DNA of 64,000 nucleotides. Origin: Lasioglossum baleicum (Eukaryota; Arthropoda; Insecta; Hymenoptera; Halictidae). The DNA lies in contig NC_134929.1 in assembly GCF_051020765.1 (NCBI RefSeq), positions 21,032,135 through 21,096,134 on the forward strand, read 5' to 3'. The notes under the pieces are model-generated. The model ran no database searches. It was given only the letters and a program-made list of their open reading frames with translations, and was not told the origin of the DNA. Position 1 is the first letter of the stretch. Every line of letters starts with the position of its first letter. Shown here piece by piece: positions 1 through 9,799 of the stretch. The position numbers and the translations under genes were made by a program.

Positions 1-1800
1 AAGTCAGATAATTTAAATATAAGCGTCAACACCACTTGTGTCAAATTATTTATCTAAAGATCCTATGGTGGCGAACGTTGGTCGGCCCACCCTGTACGCA
101 TATGCATCGCGTGTAAATGTGTGTACACGACCGAGCCAGTTAGGTTCGACCCGCTCTGGTGCCGGGATATCTATCTTTGGATCCACTCACGAACCGAGGC
201 GCGCGCGAGATCTCTTACTCAATCGTCTCACGCCCGTGCCGGTGACCAGTGACACCGTTAAACGCGGCCATTATTTCGAATGCGCCCCGCGGGTCGGATA
301 TTTCCGTGACGACCGTAGATAGAGCCGATGGGGATCCGCTGTTGCTTGTTCAACGGCGAAACGCGCGCGCTTCCCGCCGCGGTTACACGCGCAATAAACG
401 CGCGAGCGGCACGGCGCGGTTAGTGTTACCTTTTCGTCGCCTCAGTGAAATGCACGCACACGCGTCAGTGATTCTCAACTTTCTCTGCGTTGGAACGCGT
501 TCACGTGACCGACGACGACGACGACAACGATATCGACAATGACGGTAGCCGATGGTGCGCGCCGAGACCGAAAAAATTGTTTCTCGAGACTACCATTTTG
601 TTCCTCTCTGCACGAGTACTTTAACGGTAAAACGAGGTGTCGAATGGCAAAAGGGAATCACCGGCGATGCGATGTCTGTCCATAACGCTCGCTCGCTATC
701 CTGCACCGCGGGAGCTTTGAAAATTAGCCACTCACGCGTGCATGCACCTAACAGACGAACGAGCCGTGGTGTGTCCGACGGTATTTACCGATTCATGCTT
801 CGGTGACCTTCGACGTCACTAAAACTCCAAGATACGTTGTTGCACGTGCAAACTCTCCCCGGTATTGACGCGAGAGAACCCCTCCGCTTGCGTAAGAACC
901 AACACGCCGCCGTATCGATGAATTAATTGCGATGCTCGCCGATTAAAGGTTACGAACGCCGTTCTCGAGAGCCGCGAGAAATTATCCGTGATTTTCGAAC
1001 GAGAGTACGGAACCTATTTGACACGACGTCGCGCTAACTCGGAAAGAAAACGATGGTGTCCGAGTGTGTGTGTGCGTGTATGTGTCTGTCCGACGCGACG
1101 GCCCCGTAATAAAGAAGCATGTTAATTCGCCAGGGAGAGACATGTGCAAACGGCAGGATCGTTGACTGACCGTAAAAAATATCGGAACCGGACACCACGG
1201 TTTGACCAGATCCGGTTCATTTTTCCTCGAGCGAGAACGCGCGAAGGAACGAACGAACGAATGCGAACGCCGCGAAGTTTCCACGAAATGGAACCACGCG
1301 GTCACGCCTGAGCTGCCTAACGGAGGTAGCAAGATAGATATTGCGCTAATGCGTTCCACGTGGGGTCACCGGTAGCCGGTGCACTGCTGGCGAGCAAAGC
1401 ACTACGCCCGTACTCGGTCCGCGGCATAAACCAAGCTCGCGCGCGTTCCCGCATATACACGCAAGGCGAGTCAGCCTGGCTTGCGGATAACGCGCTCTGG
1501 CCAGTGCCTCTCATTACGAATCTAACCGCGCCCACATAGCGGTATCGAGGCTGCGTGTATTTCTTCGCCACGCCTGACCGACCGTAATAGCGCTATCCCC
1601 TTCCCCTCCCCGGTTTTATGGGGTATTTACTGCGGTGTTGCGCTCTCGCTACGTTTTTCCGCGAATCCTCAAACATCCGTGGCGGTCCCCCGATTAGCTC
1701 GCTGGAGCGCTCTCTATCCGCGACTGTAAAGTCTGTAACCCGAGAAAGGCGTGTCGAAAATCGACGGTCTAGCATCGGCCATGTGTAGATACATATTATG

Positions 1801-1986
1801 TAGTGGTGTGCGAGACCGGATCGGGACGGGATCTTGAAACTTTCGGGATTTCTTAAAATGATGGGATTCGAAAACGTGTGTCGTTTTCTCGAATATGACT
1901 TGAATACTTTCGGGAAACCCGAACAGTTTCGGAGTCCGGTCCCAAGCATCGGGTTTCGGGACTTCCGGGGATCTCGCACACCACTA
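1801..1986. mobile_element. MITE, hAT-like ends
   Basis: A 186-bp element bounded by inverted repeats. The left end reads TAGTGGTGTGCGAGACC and the right end is its near-perfect reverse complement, ending CACACCACTA. The TAGTG-type terminus is common in hAT elements. I could not find a convincing 8-bp target duplication, so class assignment is by terminus only. There is no coding capacity. Confidence 0.6.
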
Positions 1987-2544
1987 GTAGATATCGTTGC
2001 GACTACTCTAATGCCCCGGCAGATGCGCTCACAAACACCGAGCAGCGGGCAACGTTTCATTCTCTGTTGACCAGCTCGTTAACCTGTTGTGTTCATCCGC
2101 GACCGATAATATACCTATCCCCTATTCCCCCGCGCCCCGCTCCACCCCATTTACCCTCGAATATTCCGCTTAATCGCGGGATCACTGCCAGCTAGACGGA
2201 TTTCGATTGCCCCTGGGTTAGGTTTGTGCGTGGCGCATAGCATCGTGCCCACGGCCCACGGTCGTATCCAGATGCAACGTCGCAAGGTAACGTTTGCCCT
2301 CCCCCACTCCGTTATTCTCTATCCCGATCCCGCGACAGAGGGAGGGAGCATCTCTCGCTCATGCGCGCCGCATAAATGGAACATCCCACTCTATAGGTCG
2401 CTTTAGGAACGAGGTCACGAAAATTAAATTTTCTGATTAACGACGCCCGGTCGCCGGCGCGTTCGCTCGCTCGCTCTTCGGCGCACGCATAACAGAGCCG
2501 GCAACAATGCCGGGGCCAGAGCCGGCTCGGCCCGGCTTAGCCCG

Positions 2545-2559
2545 TCATCATCATCATCA

Positions 2560-2592
<33 letters not shown>
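2545..2592. repeat. (TCA)n/(TCG)n trinucleotide microsatellite
   Basis: A run of TCA units grading into about eleven TCG units. It creates an artefactual poly-aspartate frame on the minus strand, which should not be read as a gene. Confidence 0.9.
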
Positions 2593-2804
2593 GATTCTTC
2601 GTCTTGACCAGCCGTGGAAACACGACCGCCAAGAAATTCTCTCGGGCCTACACGCGGAAATAAAAAATTCTGCCGGGTAAACACGCCACAATTCGTCGAG
2701 CATGTCATCGATACGGCCGGCGCGGCGTTATCGCGCGAGACCGCGTTTCCCCGCTCTGGAAAGCAGTCACTCGGTTCGGCTCGGCGTTCCATGCCGACCG
2801 AACT

Positions 2805-2830
2805 GAGAGAGAGAGAGAGAGAGAGAGAGA
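2805..2830. repeat. (GA)n microsatellite
   Basis: Thirteen uninterrupted GA units. GA/CT tracts recur at about 4260-4320, 43000-43066, 46180-46290, 49585-49615, 50480-50500, 50785-50850 and 60895-60930, so this dinucleotide is over-represented across the window. Confidence 0.9.
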
Positions 2831-3048
2831 CGCTCGGAACGGTACGCATGCGCGCCGGTTGTGTGTTTGATGCGCGCTAACCTGCTTGGATGCACCGAGG
2901 CACCGAGAGTCCCGGCGGTCGTACGGATGACGTATCAAACCTCGTTATGCTCAGCGTACTGCATTCACGGAACTTTTGCGCCGTGCACGCCGGTTTCTTC
3001 CGGAGAAATACCTCGTCGATTACGCCATTGTTCTAGGCCATTTCGACG

Positions 3049-3380
3049 AGACCCTTTTCCGACGAATTTTTCCTTGACCTTCAGCGGGTCGGCATTTCGA
3101 AAAACTTCTATACACGTACAACGCGTCACGAAAATTTCCCAAGTCAACCGGGGAGACCTTTAAAGATCATCGAGACCCTTCCCCGACGAATTTTTTCTGG
3201 ACCTTCAGCGGGTCGGCATTTTCAAAAAGTTCTATATACATACCAGGTAGTTGAATATGAAGCTCGACAAATAAAACACGAATTTCAAACACATTTGTCA
3301 AGTTTTAGTCTCAACGACCTGATACATACAACATGTCACGGAAAATTCGCGAGTTAACCTTTAAAGATCAACGGAGTCCC
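3049..3380. repeat. Two-copy tandem duplication (unit about 124 bp), second copy interrupted by a hAT-like MITE
   Basis: The block beginning CCGACGAATTTTT at 3059 recurs at 3183, with shared CTTCAGCGGGTCGGCATTT, shared TTCTATA and shared CCTTTAAAGATCA further along. The second copy resumes only after a 78-bp insertion at 3244-3321. Removing that insertion restores the match to copy 1. The duplication lies immediately downstream of the Glut4EF-like first coding exon, in its intron. Confidence 0.8.
3244..3321. mobile_element. 78-bp hAT-type MITE with perfect 8-bp target duplication
   Basis: The ends are CAGGTAGTTGA on the left and TCAACGACCTG on the right, inverted with 10 of 11 matching. The flanks are identical 8-bp sequences, ATACATAC at 3236-3243 and at 3322-3329. 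Eight-base duplications plus a CAG-type terminus are the hallmark of hAT transposition. The insertion interrupts the second unit of a tandem duplication, so the empty site is preserved in copy 1. Confidence 0.85.
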
Positions 3381-3410
3381 GAAATGCAAAGAATTTGAAT
3401 GGCAACTCAC

Positions 3411-3800
3411 CTCCTGCCCGTTCGGCGCGATCTTGACGTCCACTTCGTCGAGATGCTCGCGGTGTTGTGTGACCTCCGCGTGAATTTCCCGGCCGTTGTA
3501 CGTCAGATAAACTTTCTGTCCGGACACGAGCCGCGCGGTGGTCACAGAGCCGAAGCCGGGTCCGATCAGATCGCGATCGGAATATTCGGTGCTCGGGCTC
3601 GGTGGTCGTCCACCGGGAACGGAATCGAACCGCACCGAATAACGAGTCTTCGGTGTAATGCTGAGGCCTGACTCGGAGGCGGCTGACGCCGGCGTTTTCA
3701 CGGCGTGTATGACGCCGGTGTAGTACTTCCCGTCTTCGCCGGGAGCACACACTCTGGTGCCGATTATGCTACGTTTCGCCAGCCTCTTGCCCGTCGACAT
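3411..3800 (-). CDS. Glut4EF: Glut4EF/ZNF395/ZNF704-family transcription factor, N-terminal coding exon (partial)
   Basis: This 130-codon exon starts at the ATG at 3798-3800 and ends in phase 0 at a strong donor (GAG followed by GTGAGT). The product begins MSTGKRLAKRSIIGTRVCAP, the basic LAKRSIIGT block that opens proteins of the SLC2A4RG/ZNF395/ZNF704 family. A second conserved block follows near residues 97-125, with GQKVYLTYNGREIHAEV and then a hydrophobic/charged segment ending at APNGQE. In the family these N-terminal blocks (DUF4772) precede C2H2 zinc fingers and a C-clamp that bind GC-rich promoters. None of those C-terminal parts is visible here, so the remainder must lie to the left of the window. 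The reading frame stays open upstream for another 74 codons, but I take that as 5' UTR because conservation begins at MSTG. Family recognition is from memory of conserved blocks, not alignment. Confidence 0.72.
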
Positions 3801-6683
3801 TATTCGCAGATGCTGCTGGTAGACGATCTCTCGGTGATCACCCACAGGAGTAATCGATAAATCGTTCGGGAGCACGCACTTTCGAATCTCCACCGTTGAA
3901 ACACCGTAGCGACAGCAGCGGTGGCAACGACGGCTATACTTCGTTTTCGATAGTGTCTCGCGGCGAATAGTCTCTCGTAAATCGCATTTACACTGACTCG
4001 GAATCTTCCTTTCTTTCACCACTGTCTTTATTCTTTCTTCTTTATTTCCACTAAACGAACGGGATCACTGTTACCGAGGAAAATCGTTGAATCACTTCGC
4101 CGGACGAGGGATAACGTACGGGCGATCCAACAGTTCGATGAGTGACGCGTCGGTCGATATTGTACGTGAATCGGTTGCACATTTAACACACTCCCGGCAA
4201 AACAGAGTACACCGACACACAGAGAAACGTCGCTTCAATTTTGACTGCCTCCAAAACTCCCGACTACTCTCTCCCTTTCTCTCCCTCTCTTTCTCGCTCT
4301 CGCTCACTCTCTCTCTCGCACTCTGGCACACGTACACCACGATTTTAGGTCATCGTTCCACCGTATAAATGAAATTTCACGCGCGTTGAAATTTCGTGTG
4401 AATCGTAAATCGCGGCACGCCGATCGATTTTCCTAGACCGTGGAGGAGGGACGCGGCGGCCTTCGCGGCCTGAACACAGAACTCAATGTATCAACAAAAC
4501 GGCGTGCACCGATGCCTGGGTTTGTCACGCCGTCCGCATGTTCGAGGCACTTCGTGATGGATTTATCGTGATACGTTTGTGTGCACGCGGTAGATAGCAT
4601 AATATATGACTGACGCTAGCCGGCAAGTAGAAATCCGGCACCTTACTGCGACCTGAACGAGCAAGCGGTACACGGTTGGCTGGTGTACAGACAGAAGTCG
4701 GACTCGCCGCGGTTCCCGACATGTGACGCACAGCTGAGCGACCGGGGAGAACTGAGGATACACTTCCAAACGGCTTTCACTGCGCCGGCCGGCCACCCGC
4801 CCGCCCGGGAAAAACAGCTGATAGATAACAACAAACCCACGTGACCCGGCCTCGAGCACCGATTGGACGCCCGCGCTGACCTACTTACTCTCATTGGCCG
4901 TCCGCCCGGAGAACGAGAGGAACGAGAAAAAATCGCAGGCTAGAACCCTAGCCAAAGCGCTTGGCTCACGGAGACCCTCCACTTTCTCAGCCCTCTCCAC
5001 TTTTCGTACGACTGTACTCGGCGTCCCTTCTAGCGTCCCTCGACCATTTTTATTTCTATGTGTCGCGAAATAAAACGCCCTCGATTCCATGTCTCTTTCC
5101 ATAAATATAATAAATGAAAACCCTTACGCGAGATCGACTCCCTCTCACTGACCGACCGTCGATAACCGACACCGAAACCAACGCCGGGCTCTACCGTGAT
5201 TTTTCGTAAAAAAAAACCACTTTCGCAATCAGCTGGTATCGTTAAATTCACAAGGCAGCCGTTTTGACACCAGCTGAACACGTGTGACGAAATCCGTAAA
5301 CGATCAACCTGCCAACCATGTACAAACCTCCGATCAAAGAGACCTACTCTAGCGAGATATTCCCACTGTCGCTCGAATACCATACTGTACATTCTTTTTA
5401 ATGAAATACCATGAATTTTCGCTGTCTCTCGATCTCGAGAGTCAACGATGCTTGTATCGAGACAAGATACGCTCGTTTCATTCTAAACGAACACGTTTTT
5501 TCAGAGAAAACCGATGTTCGTGGTTCAGCTGACAGTACAAAGCGGCCATTTTACGTCAGCTGGGAAGGTCGGTGACGACACGCGCCGAGTGAAATATCTT
5601 CGGCTTGACGCGCTCGGGAATGTGTCGCAAAGAGCCTCGCCTCCGAAGTTAATTTCCAAGGTTCGCAGCGCGAAGGAATGCAGCGTGCGTTTCGTTTATT
5701 TGGGAAACGGGTCCGGCTGTGATGAAAAAATTGGTTTCGGGTAATCAAACATCCTTTCTCTTCGTCAGGTGTGACAGGTATGGTTCTTTTTTCATGGTGG
5801 ATTGAATTAATTGCCGGACTGTCACGACGTCGAACGGACGCTCGGTGTCAGCTGAGGGCGCCAGTGACGAAACACGGCCGAGTGGAGTGTCTTCGACGGA
5901 GGAGAAACGTTTTCTTGGCCGATGCGTAGTTACATCGTGGTTTCGGAAACTGGTGCATGACCGTGATCAAACTTGTCCGTTTGCGATGATGCTCGGTGTA
6001 AGAACGCCGGGATGCGAGTTTCGACAGCGAAAAAGCCGGCCGGGTTCTGTTAGGCGAGTACGCTGCTGTTCCACCGATAAATCGATCCGATGCGGCACAG
6101 CGGCGGCGGCGGTATTGTCGTCGAAGGTGAGGCGGTTGCAGTGCTATACCGTTCGCTCGTCATGGCGGCGAGTAGCGTGGAGGACGAGCTATGAAAATGG
6201 CCGGAAGACGCGAAGGGGCGGTGGGGACGGATGGTAAGGCCGAATAGAAGGCAACGGTCCACGCGTTCTCAGCAGCCTATCCTAGATTTATTTCCGTGGA
6301 CGTTGCGCAATAAACACTCGGCTCTCGGCGCGCTTGCTATTAGCTCACACACAACCGTTGCTTGCTCTGCCTCTCTGCTTTAGCTACCCCCTCGATTCGC
6401 TTCGAAAGAGGTGCCAAGGGCTAGTGAGTAACATTTAATTGTCGCCGGCTGACCAACGCGCCGCATAAAGCAACAAGATTACAACCGGCCCGCGCATTGT
6501 AACGTTATTCCTCGGGCTGTCAATGTAATAGGGGTCTTAGTCATCTTCATTGCATTAACGTCGCCGTTTAAACGACGAACACGCCTTGGGCAACACCGAA
6601 CACGTCCCCCACGTGCCGGAATCTTCAATTGCAACCGGCTTCTCTTCTTCCCTTTAAAACTGTTCGACATTTTTCAAATTATA
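3801..6683. other. Upstream region of the Glut4EF-like gene, no coding exon supported
   Basis: GC-rich DNA holding the presumed 5' UTR and promoter of the minus-strand gene, a CT-rich tract near 4260-4320, and the CAGCTG cluster described separately. On the plus strand, 6070-6240 has two good splice donors (GAAG followed by GTGAGG near 6127, and GATG followed by GTAAGG at 6235), with a short ATG frame between them. This could be a non-coding first exon of a divergent transcript, but there is no protein support. Confidence 0.4.
4731..5854. promoter_or_regulatory. Cluster of seven CAGCTG E-boxes
   Basis: Perfect CAGCTG palindromes occur at 4731, 4815, 5230, 5271, 5526, 5557 and 5849. A given 6-mer palindrome is expected about once per 4 kb in random sequence, so seven in 1.1 kb is a clear excess. 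CAGCTG is the core bound by class I/II bHLH dimers such as proneural proteins with Daughterless. The cluster lies 0.9-2.1 kb upstream of the Glut4EF-like start codon. Two of the sites lie inside a degenerate duplication (5556-5612 versus 5847-5902). Regulatory function is inferred. Confidence 0.45.
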
Positions 6684-7104
6684 TTAGGCTGTTGCGTATG
6701 AAATGTACGATTTTTAACTGTAACGTTGAACAAACATATAATTAAATTACGTGTCTCTTGATCGTATTACGGTTGTTCACGTTCTTGAATTGCAAGATTG
6801 TCATCTGAATGTTTTAGTGTTCTCTACCATCAACAAACAGTGCGTTAATTAATCGATTAATATTGACCAACCTAATTAGCACCACATAATGCTAATTACC
6901 TTTCCACTCATACAAAATTAATACTCGGTAATCGCATTGATTGGCATTGAAATAATTATTTACAAGTCAAATTGAATATCTAAGTCAAAATTTGTACCTT
7001 AAAATAGAGTATAAATGAACCTGTAGGTTATAACAGTATTTCTGAATGAAACGCTTCATAACAGTTGCATCCGAAAATCGGACATTTCATATGCAACAAC
7101 CTAA
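6684..7104. mobile_element. mariner-type MITE, 421 bp
   Basis: The left end reads TTAGGCTGTTGCGTATGAAA. The right end, reverse-complemented, reads TTAGGTTGTTGCATATGAAA, giving inverted repeats of about 31 bp with few mismatches. TA dinucleotides flank both ends (6682-6683 and 7105-7106). The TTAGGTTG start and TA target are typical of mariner elements. The interior is AT-rich without a transposase frame, so it is non-autonomous. Confidence 0.85.
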
Positions 7105-7903
7105 TACATACATATAATTACATTCATCATGGATACATCTGTATAATCTCGCCAATTGCAAATTAAAAATATTAAACATCCCGTAAATGTATTGGTATTG
7201 TTTGTCAAGAAAGACTCCGTGATTTTCTATATATCGAATTTGTTTAACCCCTCGAGATTCAACAATAATACTAACTGTAACCTGCCGGGTTCAGCCATTA
7301 CAGAAAGTCAAAATAATTCGAATTCTCCGCGTCTCGTCGACTTACGCCTCTAAAATTGAAATTCGTTTCTATGGCGTGCACCGGAATCGGCTCTCAAACG
7401 GAATTTATCGCGGTCATCAGTTTTGGTTTGCGGTGAGGATGTTTTTCGGAGAAGCTACCCCCTCCTCGGTTTATGATACTCCATTGTTCCTGCTCACAAA
7501 CCGTGTCAGTCAGTTTAAAGGAATTGGCACGGAAGGTTCGACAAATAATGTCTGTTTCCTAACTGTACTTTCTTTTATCTACTCTTGAGGAAGGGTCTTG
7601 TTTGTCCCGAAATCCCCGCGACCCCCGATGAGTCAACGTATTGCTGAAAAAGGAGGAACGTTGATGAAAATCGTAGGAGGCGCTCGTTATAACGATGACG
7701 TATCGTAATCGCTATATCCACAATAAAGTACACGCATAAGTTACACTTAGAAAGATAAGATTACGTTAGCGGGGCAGTCACGATCATCCTACAACGCGAC
7801 CAGACCTATCAGAAGTGATTTTCGCTGGTTCGATCGGCACGATATATTTTTACAACGTTATTCCGGATACTTTGGTGTCGTGACTAGCCTTTGCGCAATC
7901 GGC
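7105..7903. other. Promoter and 5' UTR region of the LRR membrane-protein gene
   Basis: AT-rich intergenic DNA leading into the ATG at 7904. Short ATG frames occur at 7441 and elsewhere but lack any recognisable domain. I see no clear core promoter motif. Confidence 0.35.
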
Positions 7904-9338
7904 ATGCTCGTTTTTCTTGTTTTAAACGCCATTGGAATCACTGTTTCGGCCCAGTCTATCGAAACTTGTTCCCCACTGTGCGTGTGTGACGTTTGGCTCG
8001 AGCTGCAGCGTACTTCTTGCACAGGTCGCCATCTTTATAGCGTAGACACAGGTATCGCGAACAACGTGCAGGCCTTGGACTTGTCGGATAATGTCGTGTC
8101 CTCCTTAAACGCTTACGAGCTTGTCGTTAGTATAATTTTATGAAAATGTCTCGTTCAAAATTATCCTGTATTTTATAACAGATTCATTCTTTTAGAACGT
8201 AGGACTGGCAAACGTGAGATACCTGAACCTTACGAAAAATTCGATCAGCGAAATCGATTTATTCGCTTTCGACGGACTCGTCAATTTAACCGTCTTAGAT
8301 CTGACGAAAAATTACCTTCATTCCATTCCGAACGATGCTTTCGTACAAAATAAAAATCTGCAAATTGTGTACCTGTCCAAGAACAACTTCAAGGCTCATG
8401 TGCCGAAATTACGATCGTCCTCGATTACGGTAATTACAAAAATAAAGACTTTAAGTAATATTTACAGAAAAATCGTATTGTTCATTTTTGTTTAGGAGCT
8501 GAGCTTGGACTTCTGTCAGATCAGTCATTTTCCCTCGGACACGTTCATTGGACTCCCGCGACTCCGGCGTCTAAACCTTGCAAACAATTTGATGATTCAG
8601 ATGAGTCGCTCGGTTGTGCAAATGTTGACTTCCTTGAAGAAGATATCGTTGGAGGGGTATGGCAAGAAAGATGTCTGCAGTGATGTGCACTTAAAAATAT
8701 AATTTATTAGGATAATTCATTGAAAATTTATTAGTAAATGTATTACCGTGTATACATAGATATGTAAGAAACCGTTGATACACAATTGTAATCAGTCTCT
8801 AAATCTTTACAGGAACCCATGGTCGTGCAACAAAGAGTTAAACGATCTGGACACACACCTTGTGCAAAGGGGAGTCGAGTTTCAAGAAATTTGCGGTAGA
8901 AAGAATCCGAAAAAATTTGAAAAGATGGTGATGGCCCCTGTAAAAAAGGAAGTGAGTTACCATCAATCGGCAACAACAGTCGCTGTGGGTACAGTGATAA
9001 GCAAGCGTAATCTCACCAGCCTGTCCAACAATCAAACTCGGCCAATACACGAACACTTGGAAAGAAAGATAACTATTTTCGATTCGGTTTGGTTGCTTAT
9101 TCTTGGTTTCATATTTGGCATGGCATGTGGTTTGATTAGTTCCTACGTATGGTTGTCGAGAATGTATTCACGTTGCAGACGTCAGGAACTGAACGACATT
9201 GAAATTAATGCTCGGTTGCAACAGTATTTTCATCATCGACTTTTAAACAATAGTACAGATAATAATAGTTTGACTGATTCGCGCCCCGGTACTCCTCCAC
9301 CATCCTATCTGGAAGTTATCCTAGGATTTAACAGTTGA
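7904..9338 (+). CDS. Leucine-rich-repeat single-pass membrane protein
   Basis: Four exons join in phase: 7904-8125, 8196-8429, 8496-8656 and 8813-9338, giving 380 residues. The start is the ATG at 7904. A signal peptide (residues 1 to about 17) is followed by a cysteine-rich LRR N-cap (CSPLCVCD), about seven leucine-rich repeats with LxxLxLxxN spacing, and an LRR C-cap beginning GNPWSCN, which is formed exactly across the last splice junction. A transmembrane helix lies at about 297-320, followed by SRCRR, a basic stop-transfer signal. The roughly 60-residue cytoplasmic tail ends with PPSY at 368-371, a PPxY motif of the kind bound by WW domains such as those of Nedd4 ligases. The architecture is that of a cell-surface receptor or adhesion protein. 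I do not recognise a specific orthologue. The gene converges on LIPT1. Confidence 0.85.
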
Positions 9339-9799
9339 ATCCGAATTAGTTTTAGGACATTCCGCGGATCATCCACATTTAAATAAGAGAAATACAAAAT
9401 TCTCAGTTATTTGCATACATAACAATCTTTGCACGTATATAAATTCACACATAAGCACGCCGGATCATTGTTATACATATGTTGTAGACGAATTAGTCCA
9501 GCAAAGTTCACAAGATTCGTTAAAAAGGAACAATGAAGTTTCAGTAAATTAATTAATAACAATATTTATTAACAGAAACAGTTTATACGAATTGCACAAC
9601 AACAGTATGAAATCTCAGGGCATAATATAGAATACACTTTATATTACAATATAATACATGCATACATAACGATGAGAGTTACAAAGTCTTTTAATAAAGT
9701 AGTATTATGATACAATTCTATACAAATCTCACAGCTTGATTATAGTTTGTTTAGTGTACACAAGAATTTAAAGCACAATCATTATGATTGTTCATCGGG
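9339..9799. other. Convergent 3' region between the LRR gene and LIPT1
   Basis: AT-rich spacer holding the 3' UTRs of two convergent genes. On the minus strand an AATAAA signal lies at 9565-9570, about 230 bp past the LIPT1 stop codon, and is a good candidate for its cleavage signal. No equally clear signal was seen for the plus-strand LRR gene. Confidence 0.5.

Larger units (their letters stand above)
1..3235. other. Non-coding left flank, probably intron 1 of the Glut4EF-like gene
   Basis: GC-rich DNA with no exon I can support. The open frames here are short, lack conserved motifs and overlap on both strands. Because the first coding exon of the minus-strand gene at 3411-3800 ends in a good splice donor and no second exon is visible, this stretch is most simply part of its first intron, running off the left edge. 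It contains a MITE at 1801-1986, two microsatellites and the start of a tandem duplication. Confidence 0.5.

Noticed and set aside
2424..2849. Minus-strand open frame with a long aspartate run
   Set aside because: The run is the (TCA)n/(TCG)n microsatellite read in one frame; the rest has GA repeats and no domain.
3801..4022. In-frame extension of the Glut4EF-like protein upstream of MSTG
   Set aside because: The extension is basic and unconserved in appearance, while family proteins start at or very near the LAKRSIIGT block. It is kept as 5' UTR, though not excluded.
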